Of a stretch of 30,613 nt of DNA, positions 7,886 to 14,637 are shown in pieces. The position numbers were made by a program, and so were the translations under genes. Numbering within the stretch: the first letter of the stretch is position 1; each line of letters begins with the position of its first letter. The notes beneath the pieces are model-generated. The model had not been told where the DNA came from, searched no databases, and saw nothing but the letters and a program-made list of their open reading frames with translations. The stretch covers positions 1 through 30,613 of the forward strand of contig CAMLQG010000034.1 in the NCBI GenBank assembly GCA_946482075.1, written 5' to 3'. Source of the DNA: an uncultured Erythrobacteraceae bacterium (lineage in GTDB: Bacteria > Pseudomonadota > Alphaproteobacteria > Sphingomonadales > Sphingomonadaceae).

Positions 7886-8377
7886 TCAGCTTCGCGGTAT
7901 CGTCTTCAGCCATTCGCTGCCCTGGGCGGAGAACAGCAGGTTCTCGACGTAGTAACCCAGTTCCGCGCGGAGGTCGGCATAGTTCATCCGCGCGCGGCCG
8001 CTCGTTTCCGAAGGGACTGGATCGATCGGGAAGGCAATGCCGGCGGCGCGCAGCCGATCCATTTCGGCATCGAACTGCTCGTCTGTTTCGAAGATGCGGG
8101 CAACGTGGTGCTGGCGAATGGCATAGTCCGCGCCTGCCAGCGGCTCGCGATACACGGCATCGTCGCCGCCCAGCGGCTGGATCAGTTCCAGCATCAGATC
8201 GCCCTTGTAGGCCAGCGCGACATGGATCTGCGCATTCTGGCCGGGCCCGATGGACACCGTGCTGTCGCGCATCTCCAGCCATTGGCGAATGCCCATCGCG
8301 CGGCCCATGTCTCCCATCGCGCGTTCGAGCGAAGTGGTCACATGGGCAAGTTGGGCGATCGGCGGCAGGTCAGCCAT
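7886..8377 (-). CDS. VOC-superfamily protein (glyoxalase/methylmalonyl-CoA epimerase-like)
   Basis: A 163-residue vicinal-oxygen-chelate protein. Near the N-terminus it shows QLAHVTTSLERAM with a candidate metal-binding His. In the middle are HVALAYKGDLMLELIQPLGG and a candidate second half starting at YAIRQHHVARIFETDEQFDAEMDRL. VOC enzymes bind a divalent metal and include glyoxalases, extradiol dioxygenases and epimerases; this one most resembles the epimerase/glyoxalase-4 shape. The start overlaps the end of the P450 gene by 8 bases (GGATGGCTGA), so the two are probably coupled. It could epimerise or open an oxygenated intermediate made by that P450, which is inference. Confidence 0.82.
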   Translation of the reverse strand: MADLPPIAQLAHVTTSLERAMGDMGRAMGIRQWLEMRDSTVSIGPGQNAQIHVALAYKGDLMLELIQPLGGDDAVYREPLAGADYAIRQHHVARIFETDEQFDAEMDRLRAAGIAFPIDPVPSETSGRARMNYADLRAELGYYVENLLFSAQGSEWLKTIPRS

Positions 8378-9629
8378 CCGTGTTCGCCTTCGCGTGGACG
8401 AGCCGCAGCGGGAGCTCGGACACGCCCTTCAACCCCATCAGCGGGTGATATTTCACTTCATCCAGCGGGATCGCGAGTTCGAATTCGGAGAAGGTGTCCA
8501 GGAAGATACGGAAGAAATTGACCATTTCCAGGCGCGCCAGATCCTTGCCGATGCAATTGTGGAAACCATGGCCGAAAGCCACGTGATCGCGCATCCGCTC
8601 CCGGTCCAGCCGGACCTTGTCGGCATCGGGGAACTTGGCCGTATCGCGATCGGCCGAAGCCAGGCTGACGAAGACCTTGGAGCCTTCCGGAATCGTCACG
8701 CCGCCCACTGCGACATCGCGCAGAGCCCGCCGGAATACTCCGGTGACCGAGGTTTCCAGCCGCAACGCTTCTTCCACGAAAGGCGGGATCAGCTCCGGAT
8801 CGGCGCGCAGCCGGCGTTCGAGATCCCGGTCCTGCGACAGGATCAGCAGCGCATTGCCGAGCGCGTTGGTCGTGGTTTCGTTGCCGGCAACCAGCATGGT
8901 TTCGAGCGCGGAGAGGATTTCCTTGTCGGTCAGCGGCCGCTCGTCGCCGAGCTGGGCCTGCAAGAGATCGGTGATCAGGTCCTCTTTCGGTTCCTTCCGG
9001 CGCTCTTCCATCATCGCCATCAGGTAGTGCTGCATTTCCGCGATGGTCCGCGCGTATTCCATGCGCGTTTCCTTGGGCAGCGGCGGCTGGAGCGTGTAGT
9101 TCGCGGCGAGCGACCAGCGCTTGAACTTGGGATAATCCTCGCGGTCGATCCCCATCCAGTCGGCCAGGATATACATCGGCAGCGGCACGAACACGGATGG
9201 AACGAGATCGTGGACGCCGTCGCCCTCGATCTCGGCGAGCAGGAAGGAGACGATCTCCTTGATCTTGCCGTCCATCGCCTTCACTATCGACGGCTTGAGC
9301 GCATTGCCGATGATCCGGCGCCATTTGGTGTGCAGCGGCGGATCGCTGAACACGACCGTCGGCACGCGGCGGCCATAGCCGACTTCCGCCAGCAGCGCGT
9401 CCGCTTCGGGATCGTAGTTCACGAAGGATGTCTCGCCATCGCGGAACGTGTTGGAGAAATCCTGGATGTTGCCCATCACTTCGGTGGCCAGTTCATGCGT
9501 GGCCACGAAGTAGAAATCGGTCTGCGGCATGATGCAGACGGGATGCTCCGCGCGCAGGGTCTTGAAGAAGTCCCAGGGATCGCGGCGCAGTTCCGGATCA
9601 ACCAGCGTTCCCTTGATTTCACTACTCAT
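8370..9629 (-). CDS. Cytochrome P450
   Basis: A 419-residue soluble bacterial P450 with all core motifs. The I-helix AGNETTT is at residues 248-254, the K-helix ExxR is Glu287-Arg290, and the heme loop FGHGFHNCIG carries the heme-ligand Cys359. There is no membrane anchor, as expected for a class I enzyme fed by a ferredoxin and ferredoxin reductase, neither of which is encoded in the window. It lies 54 bases downstream of the TonB-dependent receptor gene, across an unusual hairpin, and overlaps the VOC gene by 8 bases. The likely role is hydroxylation of the imported substrate. A GAGG precedes the ATG by 6 bases. Confidence 0.95.
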   Translation of the reverse strand: MSSEIKGTLVDPELRRDPWDFFKTLRAEHPVCIMPQTDFYFVATHELATEVMGNIQDFSNTFRDGETSFVNYDPEADALLAEVGYGRRVPTVVFSDPPLHTKWRRIIGNALKPSIVKAMDGKIKEIVSFLLAEIEGDGVHDLVPSVFVPLPMYILADWMGIDREDYPKFKRWSLAANYTLQPPLPKETRMEYARTIAEMQHYLMAMMEERRKEPKEDLITDLLQAQLGDERPLTDKEILSALETMLVAGNETTTNALGNALLILSQDRDLERRLRADPELIPPFVEEALRLETSVTGVFRRALRDVAVGGVTIPEGSKVFVSLASADRDTAKFPDADKVRLDRERMRDHVAFGHGFHNCIGKDLARLEMVNFFRIFLDTFSEFELAIPLDEVKYHPLMGLKGVSELPLRLVHAKANTDG

Positions 9630-9648
9630 CGCGATCCTCGATCATGGT

Positions 9649-9672
9649 CGGGGCGCCGATGCCGGCGCCCCG
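9649..9672. other. Strong intercistronic hairpin between receptor and P450 genes
   Basis: A perfect 9-base-pair inverted repeat lies wholly in the 54-base gap between the receptor stop and the P450 start. The arms are CGGGGCGCC at 9649-9657 and GGCGCCCCG at 9664-9672, with a 6-base loop. No T-run follows on either strand, so it is not a classical intrinsic terminator. It may protect the receptor mRNA from 3'-end decay or cause partial termination, giving more receptor than enzyme. Confidence 0.7.
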
Positions 9673-9683
9673 GTTTCAGGTAA

Positions 9684-12104
9684 TCAGAACTTGTAGCCCG
9701 CCTGGACAGCGATCTGCCGCCCGCGGCTGACCGAACCCAGCGTATCCGACAGCACGCCCTGCGTCCGGTCGGCATTGCTCGTGCCGGAGAACAGCGCGTC
9801 GATCGTGCGGTCGAAATAATAGGTGTTGGTCAGGTTGCGGCCGATGAGCGACAGCTTGACCGGTCCCTTCTCGACATAGACCGACGCGTCGAGCAGCCAG
9901 TAGCCCTTCTGCCATGAACCCGGCTTGTTGGTGCCTTCCGCATAGAAGCCGGTGGTGTAGTTGGCATCCGCATTGAAGCCCAGCGTCGTGTCGTCTGCGA
10001 TGGCGAAAGTCCAGGTGCCGCCCATCGTCGCGCCCCATTCCGGCGAGCGCACGATGACCTTGCCCGACAGGTCCTGCCCGAAGCTGGCAGTACTCGGCTG
10101 GAGCGTGCAGCCCAGCGCCACCGTCTGCCCGGTGTAGCAAGGCGCGCCGACATAGTCGGTGTAGTTCGCCTTGTTGTAGGCGATGCCGCCGCGCAGACTC
10201 AGCCCTTCGACCGGAGTCTTCCAGTTCGCGTCGATCTCGAAGCCCTTGCTGCGCGCGCTTGCCGCATTGGTGGTGAACTGCGCCGGCCCCTGGGTCAGCG
10301 ATACCTGCATGCCGCTGACCTTGTAGGTATAGGCCGCCGCATTGATGCGCAGCGCATCGCCGAACAGCAACGCCTTCACGCCGCCTTCGAAGCCCTTGAC
10401 CTTCTCCTGGTCGTAGGACTGGTCGAGCTGCAGCGGGCCGCTGCCCGTCTGGAAGCCGCCCGACAGGAAGCCCGAGCGATAGCCGCCGAAGACAGTGACC
10501 TTGCTCGTCGGGCGCCAGGCCAGCGTGATCTCGGGCGAGAAATTGTCGAACTTGCGCTGGCAGACCGCCGTGCCGCAGGGCGAGGTCGGATCGAACAGCG
10601 GGCCTTCGAAATCGGTGTTGCCAACCCCGTTCTGGACGAGATTGTAGACCTTGAAGTTCTTCTTCTCCTTCGAATAGCGCCCGCCGCCGGAAAGTTCGAT
10701 CGTCGGCGTGATGTCGATCGTGGCGCTGGCGAAGACGGACCAGGCCTTGCCCTTCTGCTTCGACAGGTTGGAGAACAGCAGCACCGGCGCGTTCGAATTG
10801 AACTGCGTGGTCTGCGAGTTCGACATGTCGGCATCCTGATAATGCCCGCCGACCAGGAAATTGATCGGCCCGTCGAACTGGGTCGCGAACCGCAGTTCCT
10901 GGCTGAATTCCCTGATCGAGAGATAGACGTCCGACATCCAGTTGAGCGCCGGCAGCGTGGTATCCGCTTCCAGCAGGTTCTCCATCGTGCGGTATCTGCT
11001 CTTGTAATAGCCGGTCTGGGACGTGATCAGGATCGGGCCGGCATCGAAGTTCAGTTCCAGCCCGCCGATCGTCTGCTTCTGCTTGGCGGTGGGAATGCCG
11101 TCGCCCACGCGGTCCCACTTGGCGTTGAAGCTCGGACCCGGATCGGCGCGGACCATCTCGTCATCCGCCTTGCAGTTATCAGGGCCGCCGAACAGCGTCG
11201 GCACGAGCTGCCCATTGACGGTGCCGGTCGAATAATGCGGCTCGCCATAGGGGCAGAAGACGCGCTGGGCGGTCGCGCCCGCGCCGCGCCATTCCTTCAC
11301 CGAGTGCGACAGCTTGAAGCGCGCGGTGAACGGTCCGCCATCGTCATATTTCAGCGTCAGGCGGCCGGAATATTCCTCATTGCCGGGCAGCCAGCGATCA
11401 TGCGGGCCCAGCACCGGATCGGGCGTCGCCACATTCTTCACCCAGCCGCGCATCCTGGAATAGGCGCCCGCCACGCGGATGCCGAAGGAATCCCCCAGCG
11501 GCGCCGAAATGAACGCATCGCCATACACTTCATGCGCGTTGAACTCGTAGCCGCCCTTGATGCCGGCGGAAAACTCGGGCGTCGGATCGTTGGTTCGCAG
11601 GACGATCACGCCGCCCGGGCTGTTCTTGCCGTAATAAAGCGCCTGCGGGCCTTTCAGCACTTCCATCTGCGCGAGATCGTATTCCGACATGCGGCGCACG
11701 CTGGAACGCGCCACGGCCACGCCGTCGATCACGAAGGCCACCGCCTGATCGCCGAAGGGATTGCCGTCGCCGGCCGCGATGCCGCGCAACGAAACCACGC
11801 CGCCCTGCGTCGCACCCGCCGCTTCGCCCAGGCGCAGCGAGGGAACCGACTGCGAGAAATCCGACAGATTGTCGATCCCGCGATCCTCGAGCTGCTGGTT
11901 GGTAAGCCCCTGGACCACGACCGGCGTGGAAATAGCCGTTTCCGCGCGCAGGCGCGCCGTCACGATGATCTCGCCGGACGAAGCATCGTCCGATGACTGC
12001 GGCGCCGGCGCGTCGGCCTGCGCCATCGCCACGCCCGGCATCGAAAGCGCGATGAGCGCCGTTGTGATGAAAAGACCGCCCTTGCCGGCCACCATCCTGA
12101 ACAT
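9684..12104 (-). CDS. TonB-dependent outer-membrane receptor
   Basis: An 806-residue TonB-dependent receptor. It starts with a signal peptide (GLFITTALIALSMPGVAMAQA), followed by a TonB box region (GEIIVTA), the plug domain (TNQQLEDRGIDNLSDF through VLKGPQALYYGKNSPGGVIVLRT) and a beta-barrel ending in AVQAGYKF with a terminal Phe. Such receptors actively import large or hydrophobic ligands across the outer membrane, and in sphingomonads many serve catabolic operons. I chose the ATG at 12104 because GGGGAGAGA lies just upstream; an in-frame start 7 codons earlier would place that site inside the gene. It leads the long leftward catabolic operon and diverges from a LysR gene, so its ligand is probably the substrate of the P450 pathway. 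Confidence 0.95.
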   Translation of the reverse strand: MFRMVAGKGGLFITTALIALSMPGVAMAQADAPAPQSSDDASSGEIIVTARLRAETAISTPVVVQGLTNQQLEDRGIDNLSDFSQSVPSLRLGEAAGATQGGVVSLRGIAAGDGNPFGDQAVAFVIDGVAVARSSVRRMSEYDLAQMEVLKGPQALYYGKNSPGGVIVLRTNDPTPEFSAGIKGGYEFNAHEVYGDAFISAPLGDSFGIRVAGAYSRMRGWVKNVATPDPVLGPHDRWLPGNEEYSGRLTLKYDDGGPFTARFKLSHSVKEWRGAGATAQRVFCPYGEPHYSTGTVNGQLVPTLFGGPDNCKADDEMVRADPGPSFNAKWDRVGDGIPTAKQKQTIGGLELNFDAGPILITSQTGYYKSRYRTMENLLEADTTLPALNWMSDVYLSIREFSQELRFATQFDGPINFLVGGHYQDADMSNSQTTQFNSNAPVLLFSNLSKQKGKAWSVFASATIDITPTIELSGGGRYSKEKKNFKVYNLVQNGVGNTDFEGPLFDPTSPCGTAVCQRKFDNFSPEITLAWRPTSKVTVFGGYRSGFLSGGFQTGSGPLQLDQSYDQEKVKGFEGGVKALLFGDALRINAAAYTYKVSGMQVSLTQGPAQFTTNAASARSKGFEIDANWKTPVEGLSLRGGIAYNKANYTDYVGAPCYTGQTVALGCTLQPSTASFGQDLSGKVIVRSPEWGATMGGTWTFAIADDTTLGFNADANYTTGFYAEGTNKPGSWQKGYWLLDASVYVEKGPVKLSLIGRNLTNTYYFDRTIDALFSGTSNADRTQGVLSDTLGSVSRGRQIAVQAGYKF

Positions 12105-12211
12105 GGTCTCTCTCCCCGATCTCATGAAGGGCCGGCTTCACGGCTCTGCTTCGGTCACCGCGCCTAACTGTCGGGAAACCCACGCAGAAGCGTCTATGTT
12201 GACACAGCCGT

Positions 12212-12228
12212 GTTTCCATATGAGAAAC
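12212..12228. promoter_or_regulatory. Candidate LysR binding site between receptor and LysR genes
   Basis: GTTTC and GAAAC form an inverted repeat with a 7-base spacer. The dyad includes a TTCC-N5-GAA core that fits the T-N11-A pattern of LysR-type boxes. It lies in the 185-base divergent region, 62 bases before the LysR ATG and about 108 bases upstream of the receptor start. A TTGACA hexamer is at 12199-12204. Another dyad, GGAGG (12242-12246) with CCTCC (12255-12259), lies in the LysR leader. Binding by the adjacent LysR protein is inference. Confidence 0.45.
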
Positions 12229-12289
12229 AATCATGGAAGTTGGAGGCTGCTTGTCCTCCCAAACGCGCTAAAAATCGTCGGGATTTTCA

Positions 12290-13243
12290 ATGCTCAGATC
12301 GGAATACGAACTGTTCGTCGCCATCGTGCAGCAGGGCAGCATGGCGGCGGCGGCCCGCAGCATGAATCTGTCCCGATCGATCCTGTCGAAACGGATCGCG
12401 CGGCTGGAGGACCGGCTGGGCGTGCAGCTTCTCCATCGGACCACTCGCAGCCTTTCGCTGACCAGCGAAGGGCAGTCCTTCTACGAGGATGTCTCCGCGA
12501 TCGTTGCCGCTGCCCATGACGCGGAAGCGCGCATCTCCTCCAAGCGGGGCGTGCTTATCGGCGAGCTGCGCCTGCGCACCGTCAGTTCGCTCGCGCGGAA
12601 GTTCATCGCGCGGTTCTTCGCGCCGTTCCTCGAACAGAACCCCGATCTGCGGATCAACTTCATCGTCGAGGACCAGCCGATCGACCTGCTCACCAACCGG
12701 ATCGATGTGGAGATCACTTTCGCGCCGCCATCGTGGAAAGGCGCCACGGTGGAGAAGCTGGCTCCCGATCGGCGCATTCTCTGCGCTTCGCCCGATTATG
12801 TCGCGAAGAACGGCCAGCCGGCCATTCCGCAGGATCTCTACAATCACGATATCGTCGCTTCGCCGGTCTCGTTTCCCTGGCGGCTCAAGGGGCCGGAAGG
12901 GCTGTTCCTCTATGAAGGCAAATCCCGCATCATCACCAATTCGAGCGAATTGCCGGGCGCTTTCGCGCTTGCCGGGCTGGGCATCGCGCTGCGCCCGATC
13001 TGGGCGATGATCGACGATCTGCGCGAGGGCCGGCTCGTGCGGGTCCTGCCGGACTATGAAAGCACGAGCCATTGGTCGATAAGCGCCGTCTACCACCCCG
13101 ACCGGTTCGTATCCCCCAATATCCGAGCGGTCGTGGCCTATCTCAAGGAATGCTTCGCCAGTCTGGACCAGGATCTGGAACGACAGCTCGCCGAGATCGA
13201 AGGCCGCACGCCCAGGAAAGCCATCCGCAAGAGCGCTGCCTGA
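12290..13243 (+). CDS. LysR-family transcriptional regulator
   Basis: A 317-residue LysR-type regulator. The N-terminal winged helix-turn-helix spans about residues 5-63 (GSMAAAARSMNLSRSILSKRIARLEDRLG, then LLHRTTRSLSLTSEG). The rest is the periplasmic-binding-protein-like effector domain of the CrgA/AaeR type, with VSSLARKFIARFFAPFLEQNPDLRI. It is transcribed away from the TonB-dependent receptor operon, the usual arrangement for a LysR activator of the divergent operon with its own autoregulation. The ribosome site is weak (GGGA). The C-terminal tail past about residue 300 is basic. The inducer is unknown. Confidence 0.93.
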   Translation: MLRSEYELFVAIVQQGSMAAAARSMNLSRSILSKRIARLEDRLGVQLLHRTTRSLSLTSEGQSFYEDVSAIVAAAHDAEARISSKRGVLIGELRLRTVSSLARKFIARFFAPFLEQNPDLRINFIVEDQPIDLLTNRIDVEITFAPPSWKGATVEKLAPDRRILCASPDYVAKNGQPAIPQDLYNHDIVASPVSFPWRLKGPEGLFLYEGKSRIITNSSELPGAFALAGLGIALRPIWAMIDDLREGRLVRVLPDYESTSHWSISAVYHPDRFVSPNIRAVVAYLKECFASLDQDLERQLAEIEGRTPRKAIRKSAA

Positions 13244-13250
13244 CCGTCCC

Positions 13251-13265
13251 GGCCGCAACGCGGCC
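13251..13265. terminator. Candidate dyad between convergent LysR and P450 genes
   Basis: GGCCGC and GCGGCC form a perfect 6-base-pair stem with the 3-base loop AAC, lying between the LysR stop and the convergent P450 stop, and touching the latter. It lacks a T-run, so a role as a bidirectional terminator is only possible. Confidence 0.3.
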
Positions 13266-14443
13266 TACCAGCGGAGGTTCAGGCTGTAGATCGAATTGGC
13301 GGCCATGCCGATCATCTTCGGCGGATTTGCCTCGTCCACCTCGAAATCCGGGATGCGGGCCAGCCATTCCTGGAAGAAGATCGTCATCTCCTTGCGCGCC
13401 AGCAAGGCGTCCGAGCAGGTATGCGGGCCGGACCCGAAAGTGATGTGCTTCACCGCCCGTCGGAAATCGACCGTATCCGGCTCCGAAAAGCGAGTGGCGT
13501 CGAGATTGTAGAGGCTCACCGGCAACAGTATCCGGTCGCCCTTCTTCAGCAGCACGCCCTTGTAGTCGAAATCCTTGGCGATCTCCCGCGCCATGTTGGC
13601 CACCGGGAAGCGGCGCAGGAATTCGTTGACGATGGCCGGAAGTTCCGAGGGATGAGCGCGGATATATTCGCGCTGTTCCGGATGGCGTGCCAGATGGAGC
13701 GTGACGAAGCCGAGATGGTTCGAAACCGTGTCCAGCCCACCCTGCAGCAGCATCCGGCAGGTTCCGCGCACTTCTTCCAGCGTGATCGGCCGGCCGTCCA
13801 CCGTCTCGCCGATCATGCGGGTGATCCCGTCATCGCGCGGGTTCGCCACCCGCTCGTCGATCGCGCGATCGAGATAGGCTTCCATCTCCGCATTGGCAGC
13901 GATCTTGGCGTTGATATCGGGGTTGCAGGCGAACGTATCGACCAGCTCGCGCAGCAACGGCAGGTCCTCTACCGGAAGGCCGACCATGTTCATGAAGATA
14001 ATCAGCGGCAGGCGCAGGCTGAATTCGGAGATGAACTCGCACTCGCCACGCGGCTTGAGGCCTTCGATCAGAGCGATGGTGAGTTGGCGGATCTCGTCCT
14101 CGCGCCGGTCGACCGCTTCCTTGGTGAAGAACGGATCGATCACCGCGCGCAAGCCCCGGTGCTTTGGCGGATCGGCCTGTATCGGCAGCATCACATTGCC
14201 CGGATCGGGAATGACGATCTTCGAATTGCTGAGATGTTCGTAGTCGCGATAGAGATGGGGCAGGTCTTCCCCGGCGGTGGCCACCCAATGCCCGCCATTG
14301 CGGGGGGAGAACGCCAGATGCCGGCCCGGCTTCTGGAAGATGCGCCAGCAGGTGGCGGGATCGACCTCGCCGCCCGGCACCCCGAAGATGTCGATATCGA
14401 CCACCAGTTCCGGTGGGACATGCGGCGGAACGCCCAAACTCAT
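13265..14443 (-). CDS. CYP101-like cytochrome P450 with altered heme loop
   Basis: With the chosen start this is a 392-residue P450. The I-helix GGLDTV (235-240), the stretch NEFLRRFPVANMAREI, LLKKGDRILLP, VDFRR and the C-terminal EWLARIPDFEV closely match P450cam (CYP101) landmarks. The heme loop reads FGSGPHTCSD with ligand Cys343. The position two after the Cys, nearly always Gly, is Asp345. The frame is open for 41 codons further upstream, but that extension does not resemble a P450. The ATG at 14443 has GGGAAGG and GGGAG upstream and yields the normal length. It is convergent with the LysR gene and divergent from the ABC-F gene, so it has its own promoter. No ferredoxin partner is nearby. 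Confidence 0.9.
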   Translation of the reverse strand: MSLGVPPHVPPELVVDIDIFGVPGGEVDPATCWRIFQKPGRHLAFSPRNGGHWVATAGEDLPHLYRDYEHLSNSKIVIPDPGNVMLPIQADPPKHRGLRAVIDPFFTKEAVDRREDEIRQLTIALIEGLKPRGECEFISEFSLRLPLIIFMNMVGLPVEDLPLLRELVDTFACNPDINAKIAANAEMEAYLDRAIDERVANPRDDGITRMIGETVDGRPITLEEVRGTCRMLLQGGLDTVSNHLGFVTLHLARHPEQREYIRAHPSELPAIVNEFLRRFPVANMAREIAKDFDYKGVLLKKGDRILLPVSLYNLDATRFSEPDTVDFRRAVKHITFGSGPHTCSDALLARKEMTIFFQEWLARIPDFEVDEANPPKMIGMAANSIYSLNLRW

Positions 14444-14477
14444 CTCTCCCGCCTTCCCGTTCTGCTGTGCCCGCAAA

Positions 14478-14521
14478 GCGAGCTCGCAGAATATGCAGCG
14501 ATCCTTGCGGCTGGAAGCCGC
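14478..14521. promoter_or_regulatory. Dyad-rich leader upstream of the CYP101-like gene
   Basis: The 194-base gap between the divergent P450 and ABC-F genes holds a perfect 10-base palindrome GCGAGCTCGC (14478-14487). It also holds a perfect inverted repeat GCGGCT-GGA-AGCCGC (14507-14521), with CATATT, a weak leftward -10, between them. They could be a regulator site or a leader hairpin for the P450; nothing identifies the regulator. Confidence 0.3.
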
Positions 14522-14637
14522 TCGTTTCGCACATCTGTGTATCCCTGCCGGAAACAATCGCGACACGCGGCCGCCGCTATCGCGATCCGTCGGTCTTGGC
14601 GCTTCCGGTTCAATGCTGCGCCTGCTAAGCGCGCGCG

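Noticed and set aside
7572..8282. A longer version of the NIPSNAP protein starting inside the VOC gene
   Set aside because: The upstream part is a shadow of the VOC gene, and GGGGAGAGA before the ATG at 7862 marks the true start.
6164..11996. Long rightward open frames opposite the ligase, P450 and receptor genes
   Set aside because: They mirror real genes on the other strand, have no recognisable domains or ribosome sites, and reflect high third-position GC.
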